A program made the translations under genes and the position numbers. The notes beneath the pieces are model-generated. The model did not search any database. It saw nothing but the letters and a program-made list of their open reading frames with translations, and was not told the DNA's origin. Below are positions 1 to 6,753 of a stretch of DNA of 14,411 nucleotides, piece by piece; the first letter of the stretch is position 1, and every line of letters begins with the position of its first letter. The stretch comes from Thiobacillus denitrificans (GTDB lineage Bacteria > Pseudomonadota > Gammaproteobacteria > Burkholderiales > Thiobacillaceae): NCBI GenBank assembly GCA_002424845.1, contig DILD01000009.1:1-14411 (forward strand). Direction: 5' to 3'.

Positions 1-133
1 CAAATATGTTTTGCGCGAAACCGGCGACGCCGCGCGCGCCTTCGTGCTGACCCTGGTGGTGTGCGCGCTGGCCTCGCTGCTGGCAATCCGCGCCGCACTC
101 AAGATCGATCCGGCGGAGGCAATCGGTGGCTGA
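1..133 (+). CDS. ABC transporter permease, FtsX/DevC-like, C-terminal end (partial)
   Basis: Only the last 43 codons are inside the window; the gene starts before base 1 (frame from base 2, TGA at 131-133). The visible peptide begins KYVLRETGDAARAF, continues with one hydrophobic helix (about residues 14-33 of the fragment) and ends in a short cytoplasmic tail with KIDPAEAIGG. A final transmembrane helix followed by an (I/R)xxAxxxxPxEAI/L tail is the usual end of FtsX/MacB/DevC-type permeases. The stop overlaps the GTG start of the next gene, an ABC ATPase, by 8 bases, so the two are translationally coupled and should form one exporter or envelope-lipid/lipoprotein type transporter. An HlyD-like adaptor may lie further upstream, outside the window. 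The substrate cannot be told from this fragment. Confidence 0.8.
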   Translation, partial: KYVLRETGDAARAFVLTLVVCALASLLAIRAALKIDPAEAIGG

Positions 134-842
134 CACACAACCCGCAATCCTGATCGAGGGCATCACCAAGCGCTACGGCAGCGGCAGCGCGGCGGTCGAT
201 GCGCTCAAGGGCGTCGACATGACGGTTTATCCCGGCGAGGTGGTCGGGCTGATCGGCCCCTCCGGCTCCGGCAAGTCCACGCTGCTGAAATGCCTGGGCG
301 CGGTGATCGAGCCGACCGCCGGAAAATTCACCCTCGGTGGCGAGGTGGTTTTCGACAACGGCTGGAAAACCGGCGACCTGCGCGCACTGCGCCGCGATCG
401 CATCGGTTTCGTGTTCCAGGCGCCCTACCTGATCCCGTTTCTCGACGCCACCGACAACGTCGCGTTGCTGCCGATGCTGGCTGGCGTGGCCAACGCAGAG
501 GCACGCGCCATCGCGCTGGAGATGCTCACCGCGCTCGACGTGCAGCACCGCGCGCAGGCACGGATTTCAGAACTATCCGGCGGTGAGCAGCAGCGGGTGT
601 CGATTGCGCGCGCGCTCGCCAACAAGCCGCCGATCATTCTGGCCGACGAACCGACCGCACCGCTCGACAGCGAACGTGCGCTCACCGTGGTGAAGATACT
701 CAACCGCCTGGCGCAGGCATTCCAGACCGCGATCATCGTCGTCACCCACGACGAAAAGATCATTCCCACCTTCAAACGCATTTACCATATCCGCGACGGC
801 AGGACCTACGAAGAAGCCGGCGAGGGGCGGGAGATCGCGTAA
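126..842 (+). CDS. ABC transporter ATP-binding protein, DevA/LolD/MacB-like
   Basis: A complete 238-residue nucleotide-binding subunit. It has Walker A GPSGSGKS (residues 44-51), the Q-loop glutamine at 98 (FVFQAP), the ABC signature LSGGEQQR (150-157), Walker B IILADEPTAPLD (170-181) and the H-loop histidine at 208 (VTHDE). The ADEPT-(A/G)-LD form with LSGGEQQR is typical of the LolD/FtsE/MacB/DevA group, which work with FtsX-fold permeases; this fits the upstream partial gene. The start is GTG at 126, overlapping the permease stop by 8 bases. Such ATPases power the permease from the cytoplasm, often mechanotransmitting to a periplasmic partner rather than moving substrate through the membrane; that mode is inferred from the family. 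The exact subfamily (DevA versus LolD) is not certain. Confidence 0.93.
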   Translation: MADTQPAILIEGITKRYGSGSAAVDALKGVDMTVYPGEVVGLIGPSGSGKSTLLKCLGAVIEPTAGKFTLGGEVVFDNGWKTGDLRALRRDRIGFVFQAPYLIPFLDATDNVALLPMLAGVANAEARAIALEMLTALDVQHRAQARISELSGGEQQRVSIARALANKPPIILADEPTAPLDSERALTVVKILNRLAQAFQTAIIVVTHDEKIIPTFKRIYHIRDGRTYEEAGEGREIA

Positions 843-874
843 GAACCCCACCCGCAACCAGGAAACCGTAAATC

Positions 875-1333
875 ATGAAATCGCCTCTTGCTGTCACGTT
901 GAGCCTGCTTGCCGGACTTGCCATCATGGCTGGCAGCGGCCAGCTCCTGGCCGACCCCATCGCCTCCAGCGCCAAGCCCCTTGCACTTCGGAACATCATG
1001 AAAGATATGGGCAAAAACGCGCAGGCCATCACCGAGGGGATTTCACACGAGGACTGGCTTCAGGTCGAAAAAGCCGCCTTGCTGATTGCCGATCATCCGC
1101 AACCGCCGCTCCCCGAGAAAATGCGAATCATGAGCTTTGCCGGCACCCGCATAGGCACGTTCAAGTCGTACGACGGCGAAACGCATGATGCCGCCAAGAT
1201 GGTCGCCAAGGCCGCCAGGGGCAGCGATGGCGAAGGCGTCATTCTCGCCTTCCAGAAACTTCAGACTGCCTGCCACAGCTGCCATCAGGCATTCCGCGAA
1301 CCCTTGGTCAAACATTTCTACGAGACGCGCTGA
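875..1333 (+). CDS. Exported cytochrome c, c556/class II-like
   Basis: A 152-residue protein with a signal peptide (MKSPLAVTLSLLAGLAIMAG..., cleavage probably after LLA at about 26). A single haem-binding CHSCH motif lies near the C-terminus (C133, C136, H137). A C-terminal CxxCH in a mainly helical protein of about 125 mature residues is the layout of class II cytochromes c. Methionines in LRNIMKDMGKN (M42, M45) are in the place where cytochrome c556 has its axial Met, so a six-coordinate c556-like electron carrier is more likely than a five-coordinate cytochrome c prime, but this is inferred. AGGAAA at 860-865 is a good ribosome site 9 bases before the ATG. It follows the ABC ATPase by 32 bases and may share its transcript; a functional link is not evident. 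Confidence 0.85.
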   Translation: MKSPLAVTLSLLAGLAIMAGSGQLLADPIASSAKPLALRNIMKDMGKNAQAITEGISHEDWLQVEKAALLIADHPQPPLPEKMRIMSFAGTRIGTFKSYDGETHDAAKMVAKAARGSDGEGVILAFQKLQTACHSCHQAFREPLVKHFYETR

Positions 1334-1340
1334 GAGAAGT

Positions 1341-1363
1341 GTGCCAGGGGCCTTGGGAGGCAC
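1341..1363 (+). terminator. Possible weak hairpin after the cytochrome gene
   Basis: GTGCC (1341-1345) and GGCAC (1359-1363) can pair around a GC-rich centre 7 bases after the cytochrome stop codon. There is no T-tract, so this is at best a weak or Rho-assisted terminator. Confidence 0.25.
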
Positions 1364-1367
1364 TGAT

Positions 1368-1563
1368 TAAACCGGGATTGTTCATTAGCCCGTCATTCCG
1401 CTGGGTGTCCCTGTTGCGATCTCGATTGTCGAGTCGTCGTGCGGGATAAACCCACTCAGCCTTGTCCGGCAACGTTTTCAGCCAACCGTCAAAATCATCC
1501 CGGACAGCTGTGGGCGAAGGCCGGAATGACGCAGTTTTGTCAAATGGACAATCCCGGATAAAT
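1368..1563. repeat. MITE-like element with imperfect terminal inverted repeats
   Basis: The 305-base gap between the cytochrome and the next gene holds a non-coding element bounded by inverted repeats. CCGGGATTG (1372-1380) matches CAATCCCGG (1549-1557) exactly, and the inner block CGTCATTCCG (1391-1400) matches CGGAATGACG (1522-1531) exactly. Between these blocks TTCATTAG faces CAAATGG, giving partial pairing, so each arm is about 30-40 bases with a few mismatches and a size difference of about 8 bases. The interior (1401-1521) has no plausible ORF. Structure and size (about 195 bp) fit a miniature inverted-repeat transposable element or a dispersed intergenic repeat of the CGTCATTCCGG type common in proteobacteria. 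No clear target duplication is seen; the flanks are AT-rich (TTAAA on the left, ATAAATT on the right). Confidence 0.6.
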
Positions 1564-1638
1564 TGGAGTTTCACTGGGTCATTTTTTGCAGCGGACGGGC
1601 TTTCCCCTCAAACTGAAACATAGCGGGAGTAAACAAAC

Positions 1639-2043
1639 ATGCCATCGCACACAAAACGCGGCGTCTCGATCTGGGCGATTTCCATGGTCGCAGTCGGGTT
1701 TGGCCTGCTGACCATCAAGGAAGGCGGCACGATCCTGTTCGGCGACGCGGCAGCGCGCGCCGCAGCCGGGAGTTACGTGCCGTTCGTGCTGTGGTTCAAC
1801 TTCTTGGCGGGCTTTGCCTATGTCATCGCCGGCATTGGGCTGTGGCAGCAGCAGCGCTGGGCCGCGTGGCTGGCCGTCGTCATCGCCGCAGCGACAGTGC
1901 TCGCGTTTGCGGCCTTCGGTGTGCACGTGATGTCCGGTGGCGCCTACGAGCAACGCACGGTGATCGCCATGAGCCTGCGCACGCTGGTGTGGGTAATCAT
2001 TACAGGGGTTGCCTACCGCAGCGTGTTGCAGGATCGTAGGTGA
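1639..2043 (+). CDS. Small four-helix membrane protein, function unknown
   Basis: A 134-residue protein with four predicted transmembrane helices (roughly residues 10-30, 47-69, 74-96 and 109-128), short loops and a basic C-terminus (RSVLQDRR). It has no signal peptide beyond the first helix and no motif I recognise. GGGAG (1625-1629) lies about 9 bases before the ATG. The next gene, a beta-CASP nuclease, starts 4 bases after this stop, and its AGGTGA ribosome site (2038-2043) includes the stop codon, so the two are co-translated. No function is assigned. Codon use and GC match the housekeeping genes around it, so it looks native. Confidence 0.75.
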   Translation: MPSHTKRGVSIWAISMVAVGFGLLTIKEGGTILFGDAAARAAAGSYVPFVLWFNFLAGFAYVIAGIGLWQQQRWAAWLAVVIAAATVLAFAAFGVHVMSGGAYEQRTVIAMSLRTLVWVIITGVAYRSVLQDRR

Positions 2044-2047
2044 CATT

Positions 2048-3478
2048 ATGAAACTGACTTTTCTCGGCGCGGCACGCGAAGTCACCGGCTCCAGCTATCT
2101 GGTGGAAGCCGACGGCGTGCGTTTTCTGGTCGATTGCGGCATGTTCCAGGGCGGTCGCGAGACGCGCGCCAAGAACCAGCGCGCCTTTTCCTTCGATCCG
2201 CGCAGCATCGATTTCGTCATCCTCACCCACGCCCATATCGACCATTCCGGCTTGCTGCCGCGTCTGGTTGCAATGGGCTTCAGAGGCACCATCCACACCA
2301 CCCGCGCCACCTGCGACCTGCTTGCCGTGATGCTCCCGGATTCCGCGCACATCCAGGAAAAGGAGGCCGAGTACGCCAACCTCAACCGCTTCCGCAAGGA
2401 TATGGCCAGACGCGATGCCAAGCGCGGGCTGCCGCCGCGCGATACGGCGCCGCTGTATACCGTGGCGCAGGCGCAGGCCTCGCTCAAGCAGCTGGGCCCG
2501 GTCGATTACGATCAGGAAATCCAGCCGCACCCGCAGGTGCGCTGCACTTTTCGCGATGCTGGCCACATCCTCGGTTCGGCGATCGTCGAAGTGTGGGTGG
2601 GCGAGGGGGCCAGCCGCCGCAAGATCGTGTTCACCGGCGACCTCGGCCAGCCCGCGCGGCCGCTGCTGCGCGACCCCACGCACATCCACGATGCCGACTA
2701 CCTGGTGGTCGAATCGACCTACGGCAACCGCGACCACAAGAGCATGGAAGCGACGCAGGACGAACTGGTGGAAGTGATCAACGACACCATCGAGCGGAAG
2801 GGCGGCAACGTCGTCATTCCGGCCTTCGCGGTGGGCCGCACCCAGGACATGCTCTATCTGCTGGCTGATTTGTCCCGGCAGGCGCGCATCCCCAAACTGA
2901 CCGTGTTCGTCGACTCGCCGATGGCCACCGCAGCCACCGAAATCACCTACAGGCACATGGCCCTGCTGGATGCCGAAACGCATGAATTGATGGGCAGGCA
3001 CGGCGGTGCGGCGCATTTTCGCAAGCTCAGCTTCGTCGAGGACGTGGAGGAATCGAAGTCGCTCGACCGCATCAAGGGCGGGGCGGTGATCATCTCGGCC
3101 AGCGGCATGTGCGAGGCCGGGCGCATCAAGTTCCACCTGCGCGCCAACCTCGGGCGCCGCGAGTCGACCATCCTCATCACCGGATTCCAGGCTGCCGGCA
3201 CGTTCGGTCGCCGTCTGGTCGACGGCGCCAGGCGGGTGCGTCTGCTCGGCGAGGACATCCCTGTACGCGCCGACCTCTACACCCTGGGCGGATTGTCGGC
3301 GCATGCCGACCGCACGGCGCTGCTCGCCTGGCTGGGCCATTTCCGCAGCAAGCCGCGGCAGGTGTTCGTGGTGCACGGCGAGGAAACGGTGGCGAGCGGG
3401 TTTGCCGCAGACCTGCAGAAGCAGTTCGGCTGGGATGCGATGGCCCCGCTGCCGGGACAGAGCATGGTGCTCGACTGA
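2048..3478 (+). CDS. Metallo-beta-lactamase fold, beta-CASP RNase (CPSF73/Ysh1-like)
   Basis: A 476-residue protein with the complete MBL plus beta-CASP layout. The metal site is HAHIDH (residues 61-66), H173 in AGHILGS, D198 in FTGDLG and H443 in VVHGE. The beta-CASP acidic motif is E222 in VVESTYGNR and motif B/C is H419 in SAHAD. The beta-CASP insert also shows IPAFAVGRTQ (258-267) and SPMA (290-293), both family hallmarks. Proteins of this type in bacteria are zinc-dependent RNA endo/exonucleases of the cytoplasm; the specific substrate is not known here. The chosen start, ATG 2048, gives the conserved MKLTFLGAAREVTGS opening directly on the first strand and has AGGTGA just upstream; a longer in-frame reading from 2009 overlaps the previous gene and is not needed. 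Confidence 0.92.
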   Translation: MKLTFLGAAREVTGSSYLVEADGVRFLVDCGMFQGGRETRAKNQRAFSFDPRSIDFVILTHAHIDHSGLLPRLVAMGFRGTIHTTRATCDLLAVMLPDSAHIQEKEAEYANLNRFRKDMARRDAKRGLPPRDTAPLYTVAQAQASLKQLGPVDYDQEIQPHPQVRCTFRDAGHILGSAIVEVWVGEGASRRKIVFTGDLGQPARPLLRDPTHIHDADYLVVESTYGNRDHKSMEATQDELVEVINDTIERKGGNVVIPAFAVGRTQDMLYLLADLSRQARIPKLTVFVDSPMATAATEITYRHMALLDAETHELMGRHGGAAHFRKLSFVEDVEESKSLDRIKGGAVIISASGMCEAGRIKFHLRANLGRRESTILITGFQAAGTFGRRLVDGARRVRLLGEDIPVRADLYTLGGLSAHADRTALLAWLGHFRSKPRQVFVVHGEETVASGFAADLQKQFGWDAMAPLPGQSMVLD

Positions 3479-3488
3479 GCCGTTGAAG

Positions 3489-4511
3489 ATGCCCTTCGAT
3501 CGATATTTCCCGGGTTTGCTGCTGGCTGCGCTGTTTGCCGGCCCGTCGGGGCAGGTATGGGCCACGCCGGAGACCCGTTGGGAAGCGTGCGGCACGATCC
3601 TTGCGGATAGCGAACGGCTGGCGTGCTACGACCGGATATCCGGACGTTCTCAGCCCGAGCCGGAGTCTTCCCCATCGCTTGAATCGGCACAGCCAGACCC
3701 CGGGTTGTTGTCAGCGCTATCGCACCACTGGGAGCTGGATGACGAGGCCAAGCGGGGCGCTTTTCTGTTTCGCCCGCATCGCCCCAATTATTTCTTGCCG
3801 GTCAAATACACCACCTCGCCCAATCGCATGCCATTCCGGGACCGGTTCGCCCAGCCCGATCTGGAACTCGATCCGGTCGAAACCGAATTGCAGCTGAGTT
3901 TCAAGATCAAGGGGGTGGAGGGCGTACTTGGCCACGACAATCTGGACTTATGGCTCGGCTACACCATCACGTCGCACTGGCAGGCCTATAACAGCACCAT
4001 CTCCTCGCCTTTCCGCGAGACCAACTATGAACCGGAAGTGATCCTGACTTATCGTACGGATTACGAGATTGCCGGGTTTCGCGGCCGCTTGCTCAACCTG
4101 GGGATGTTGCATCAGTCGAACGGCCGCACCGAAGGGCTGTCGCGCAACTGGAACCGGGTTTATGCGCAGCTCGGATTCGAGCGCGACAATCTGGCGCTGC
4201 TGATCCGCCCCTGGTACCGCATTCCCGAAAACGCTGCCGATGACGACAACCCTGACATCGAAGATTACCTGGGACACGGCGATCTGCTGGCCGTCTATCA
4301 AAAGGGCAAAAATGCCTATTCGCTGCTGCTGCGAAACAATTTCAAGTCCCCGGACAATCGGGGCACGCTGAAACTCAACTGGAGCTTCCCGGTGTACGGG
4401 CGATTGAAGGGCTACGTGCAGTACTTCAACGGATATGGCGAATCGCTGATCGATTACAACCACAGGCAGCAGTCGTTGGGCTTCGGTTTCAGCCTGACCG
4501 ATGGCATGTAG
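3489..4511 (+). CDS. pldA: Outer membrane phospholipase A (OMPLA)
   Basis: A 340-residue beta-barrel lipase that hydrolyses acyl chains of phospholipids that reach the outer leaflet of the outer membrane, active as a calcium-bound dimer (family knowledge). The catalytic segment reads MLHQSNGRTEGLSRNWNR: H208, S210 and N222 have the same spacing (2 and 12) as His142, Ser144 and Asn156 of the E. coli enzyme. NPDIEDYLGHGD (254-265) and the closing IDYNHRQQSLGFGFSLTD (321-338) are also PldA signatures. A signal peptide (cleavage near WA at 24-25) precedes an N-terminal periplasmic segment with WEACGTILADSERLACYD (31-48), then about 60 residues of linker before the barrel. The start is ATG 3489, 10 bases after the nuclease stop, with only a weak ribosome site; a longer frame from 3303 is overlap with the nuclease and would destroy the signal peptide. 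Confidence 0.93.
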   Translation: MPFDRYFPGLLLAALFAGPSGQVWATPETRWEACGTILADSERLACYDRISGRSQPEPESSPSLESAQPDPGLLSALSHHWELDDEAKRGAFLFRPHRPNYFLPVKYTTSPNRMPFRDRFAQPDLELDPVETELQLSFKIKGVEGVLGHDNLDLWLGYTITSHWQAYNSTISSPFRETNYEPEVILTYRTDYEIAGFRGRLLNLGMLHQSNGRTEGLSRNWNRVYAQLGFERDNLALLIRPWYRIPENAADDDNPDIEDYLGHGDLLAVYQKGKNAYSLLLRNNFKSPDNRGTLKLNWSFPVYGRLKGYVQYFNGYGESLIDYNHRQQSLGFGFSLTDGM

Positions 4512-4675
4512 TTGGGGTTTCTGTTGGTCGCGAAACAGGCGATGTCGAAAGTGGGTTTGATGCGCGCTTTCAACGTGTGCGACTGCCTTGCGGTGCGGTC
4601 ATTGACCGCGGAAAAGCCTGCTTCGGAAACTGGCCAGGTGCGACCATTAAAGGATTGCTGGAATCGACGAAGTGA
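4512..4675. other. Non-coding stretch before cyclase remnant, with a short palindrome
   Basis: No intact gene is visible. GCGGTC (4595-4600) and GACCGC (4604-4609) form a 6-bp palindrome around ATT. One frame across 4552-4675 is open and reads ...GNWPGATIKGLLESTK before TGA, but it resembles nothing I recognise; it could be part of a decayed repeat. Together with the truncated cyclase it marks a rearrangement breakpoint between pldA and the accessory genes. Confidence 0.4.
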
Positions 4676-4879
4676 GTGTCAGTCTGGGGCGACACGGTCA
4701 ATATCGCCTCCCGCATGGAAAGCTCAGGGGAAACCGGTCGCGTCAACATTTCCGCCTATACCTACGATCTGATCCATCAGGCGTTCGATTGTGAGTACCG
4801 GGGCAAGGTGGATGCCAAGGGTAAGGGGAGCCTCGACATGTATTTTGTTACGGGCAACAAAAATCTGATCGTCTCGTAG
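4676..4879 (+). pseudogene. C-terminal remnant of a class III adenylate/guanylate cyclase
   Basis: The 67-residue reading frame (GTG 4676 to TAG 4877-4879) is the last third of a class III nucleotidyl cyclase catalytic domain. It opens with VWGDTVNIASRMESSGETGRV, which contains the catalytic Asn and Arg of the VNxxSR motif, then has SAYTYDLI, CEYRGKVDAKGKG and MYFV, the standard end of the CHD domain. The metal-binding aspartate motif and the dimer-arm glycine motif that should precede it are absent, and TGA stands immediately upstream of the GTG, so no complete enzyme can be made. The homology begins abruptly at about 4682. It is best read as a gene fragment left by deletion or insertion, not as a functional small protein. 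Codon use and GC are moderate. Confidence 0.8.
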
Positions 4880-4881
4880 AC

Positions 4882-4897
4882 GGGGTGGGTTGACCCC
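4882..4897 (+). terminator. Possible hairpin after the cyclase remnant
   Basis: GGGGT (4882-4886) pairs with ACCCC (4893-4897) 3 bases after the remnant's stop codon. The sequence after it (ATGAGTTTCTTGATT) is only moderately T-rich, so termination is possible but unproven; it may be the ancestral terminator of the lost cyclase. Confidence 0.35.
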
Positions 4898-4944
4898 ATG
4901 AGTTTCTTGATTAACTGTTAGGCTTAATAAAAAGGGGAGACTCC

Positions 4945-5241
4945 ATGCTTTGTCGCATCATAGTGGCGATCGTACTGTGGGCAGCAGTCACGTGCATCGT
5001 GTTTTTGGCTATCCAGAAGTACAAGTCCGAGCGCGCATCACTATTTGGAGGCGCCTTCTTTCTGGTTGTTGCGATTGTGGCAGCACTGCTGCTCCCCGTG
5101 CTTATTGGCGTACAAGATAGTTGCAACACGTATGCCTGCTTGCGGGATAAAGATATGGTGAATGCCCTAGTTACGTTTTTCATTATTAGCTGGGGTGCGT
5201 TTGGTGCAAACTTGCTCTCTTCGTGTATCAGCCATAAGTGA
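4945..5241 (+). CDS. Small three-helix membrane protein, function unknown
   Basis: A 98-residue, very hydrophobic protein with three likely transmembrane segments (about residues 4-23, 34-56 and 74-92) and four cysteines after the first helix start (C17, C60, C65 and C95; C3 precedes). The pair in DSCNTYACLRD lies in the loop between helices 2 and 3 and could form a disulfide if that loop is periplasmic. AGGGGAGA (4933-4940) is a strong ribosome site 4 bases before the ATG, which supports a real gene. Base composition is clearly lower in GC than pldA or the nuclease, pointing to foreign origin. No family is recognised and no function is proposed. Confidence 0.6.
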   Translation: MLCRIIVAIVLWAAVTCIVFLAIQKYKSERASLFGGAFFLVVAIVAALLLPVLIGVQDSCNTYACLRDKDMVNALVTFFIISWGAFGANLLSSCISHK

Positions 5242-5581
5242 AAAATCAAAGGGGCTTACATTAATTTTGTTATGACGACACCATGCATCACCGCTCTCGG
5301 ATTCATCTTGAGGGCACCCGTTGCACATCGTGCAACGGGGACATAACCGCGAACGTTGCTCCTTCGGCGAGGACACCACATAACAATCAACCCATTATTT
5401 ATGCCGGCCGCTGCCTTTATATTAATAAATGTCCGGCCCCGTGGGTCTCTTTGGCAACTGTTGGCTTTCAGCCAAAAGATCCTGAGCTCACGCCCCAATT
5501 CATTTGGCAAGAGGATCATTTTTATGAATTTGCCATATGATAAACGGATGCCGACTTCCCTTCGTTCAATAGGAGATCAAG
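5242..5581. other. 340-base gene-free stretch rich in short hairpins
   Basis: No convincing coding frame: an open frame at 5283-5540 lacks a ribosome site and its product has no recognisable pattern. The stretch contains a perfect 10-bp hairpin (5317-5339, listed separately), a second stem TTGGCT/AGCCAA (TTGGCTTTCAGCCAA at about 5460-5474), a short TTTAT/ATAAA stem and two CCGGCC boxes. AGGAG at 5571-5575 is the ribosome site of the following gene. Its length makes it a candidate long 5' leader or regulatory region for the SGNH/DUF4214 gene, but no known riboswitch is recognised. Confidence 0.4.
5317..5339. repeat. Perfect 10-bp stem, 3-base loop hairpin
   Basis: The arms CCCGTTGCAC (5317-5326) and GTGCAACGGG (5330-5339) are exact reverse complements around ATC. 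No T-tract follows on either side, so it is not a standard intrinsic terminator; it could be a protein-binding palindrome, an RNA structural element in a leader, or an insertion scar. Confidence 0.7.
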
Positions 5582-6751
5582 ATGATTAAAGCCAGAATTG
5601 CTGCCTACGGTGAGTCCACGTTCAAAGGTTTTGGCAATAATGTCGAAAATATTGCTAATGCGACTCCAAATATCCTTCAGAGCGTTTTAGGAACATCTGT
5701 TGTTGGTTTGGACAATATGGCCTGCTCTGGTGTCCAGACCCGCTTGCAATTGGGATTGGCTGGAAATACTACGGTGACTGATGCTCTTGGTGTGACTCGT
5801 CCTGCTCCATTAATTGCAGCTAATGTGGCATCAGACCGTGGAACTATTGCTATTGTGAATGTTGGCATTAATGATGCCTACTATGGCTATAGTAATAATA
5901 CTGTTGTGGATTTTAAGGCTAATCTCACGACTGTCGTTGAGCGACTGAAGCGCGCAGGAAAGCTCGTATTTCTTCAGTCACCCAATAAAATTGTTGCTCC
6001 AACGTACGTCAATGGTGCGGTTACAAATTCGCTTACTGGGTTAACCGTTATTCAAGCGCTTGATAATATGGCGGCACAAGTTTCAGTGGTTGCAGCGGCC
6101 AAGGGCGTCACTTATCAAGGAACATCTTCTCAGTCTGTGCCTTTGCTTGACTACACGCATCCAACAAGTGCCGGGTACGCCATGATGGCCAATGGTCTTG
6201 TCGGAATGGTTACTTCAGTAGTTGTCGGGCAAATGAAGGCGCGTGTTGCGACAGCGTTGCTTTACAACGCGTTGTTCAATCGTGCACCTGAGAAGGGCGG
6301 GTTGGACTACTGGACTGGGCAGATTTACTCAGGGGCGCTGGGGTTTGAAGATGGTTCTTGCGCTAATACGATGTTGAGTTTGCCAGCAGTTCAAGCGATA
6401 TATCCTGTAAGCATGTCCAATACAAATTTTGTCACCAGTATCTATAATAATGTATTCGGACGATCTCCTGACGCAGATGGATTGGCTTACTGGGTTGGTC
6501 AATTAAATTCTGGTGTGAGCCGCGGAGCGGTCATCTCCACGATGATCGATATTGGCTATAATTATGTAGGCAGCAATTCAGTTAGCGTTAATTCTCAAAA
6601 ATTCATCCAGAATCGATTATCAGTTGGTCTGGCCTATGGTTTTATTTACGGGCGGACAGCTGTTGATGGGAGTGGATCAGCATCTGTTCTTGCTGCGATT
6701 ACTTATGGCGGAAGCTATACGCAGGTTGCTGCGGCAACAGCGAACTTCTAA
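5582..6751 (+). CDS. SGNH/GDSL-type hydrolase with C-terminal DUF4214 repeats
   Basis: A 389-residue two-domain protein. Residues 1-215 are an SGNH hydrolase: block I is YGEST (nucleophile S12, with GES instead of the usual GDS), block II glycine G50 in ACSG, block III GIND (N97) and block V DYTH (D190, H193), so all four SGNH residues are present. Residues about 222-325 hold two DUF4214-like repeats, LLYNALFNRAPEKGGLDYW (226-244) and SIYNNVFGRSPDADGLAYW (286-304), with a weaker third (AYGFIYGRTAVDG). DUF4214 is frequent in surface and type I-secreted proteins. There is no N-terminal signal peptide, so if exported it would use a C-terminal signal (inference). AGGAG 6 bases before the ATG fixes the start. 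GC is far below the flanking housekeeping genes. An esterase acting on acetylated surface glycan or its own surface layer is plausible but unproven. Confidence 0.85.
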   Translation: MIKARIAAYGESTFKGFGNNVENIANATPNILQSVLGTSVVGLDNMACSGVQTRLQLGLAGNTTVTDALGVTRPAPLIAANVASDRGTIAIVNVGINDAYYGYSNNTVVDFKANLTTVVERLKRAGKLVFLQSPNKIVAPTYVNGAVTNSLTGLTVIQALDNMAAQVSVVAAAKGVTYQGTSSQSVPLLDYTHPTSAGYAMMANGLVGMVTSVVVGQMKARVATALLYNALFNRAPEKGGLDYWTGQIYSGALGFEDGSCANTMLSLPAVQAIYPVSMSNTNFVTSIYNNVFGRSPDADGLAYWVGQLNSGVSRGAVISTMIDIGYNYVGSNSVSVNSQKFIQNRLSVGLAYGFIYGRTAVDGSGSASVLAAITYGGSYTQVAAATANF

Positions 6752-6753
6752 TT

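Noticed and set aside
2000..3595. 531-codon open frame on the minus strand opposite the nuclease gene
   Set aside because: A mirror frame of a GC-rich gene; the product is Arg/His/Gly-rich without any domain, whereas the plus strand encodes a full beta-CASP protein.
4910..4925. AACTGTTAGGC before the 98-residue membrane gene looks like the right end of an integron attC site (GTTRRRY)
   Set aside because: No matching RYYYAAC partner such as GCCTAAC is present within 150 bases upstream, no second site lies after the gene, and the core motif alone is expected several times by chance.
5283..5540. 85-residue open frame in the gene-free stretch
   Set aside because: No ribosome site, no recognisable domain, and it crosses the perfect hairpin; most likely a chance frame in a lower-GC region.
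5242..5581. Possible riboswitch in the leader of the SGNH/DUF4214 gene
   Set aside because: Compared by eye with the c-di-GMP-I pattern and other common classes; no conserved core was found, so only hairpins are reported.
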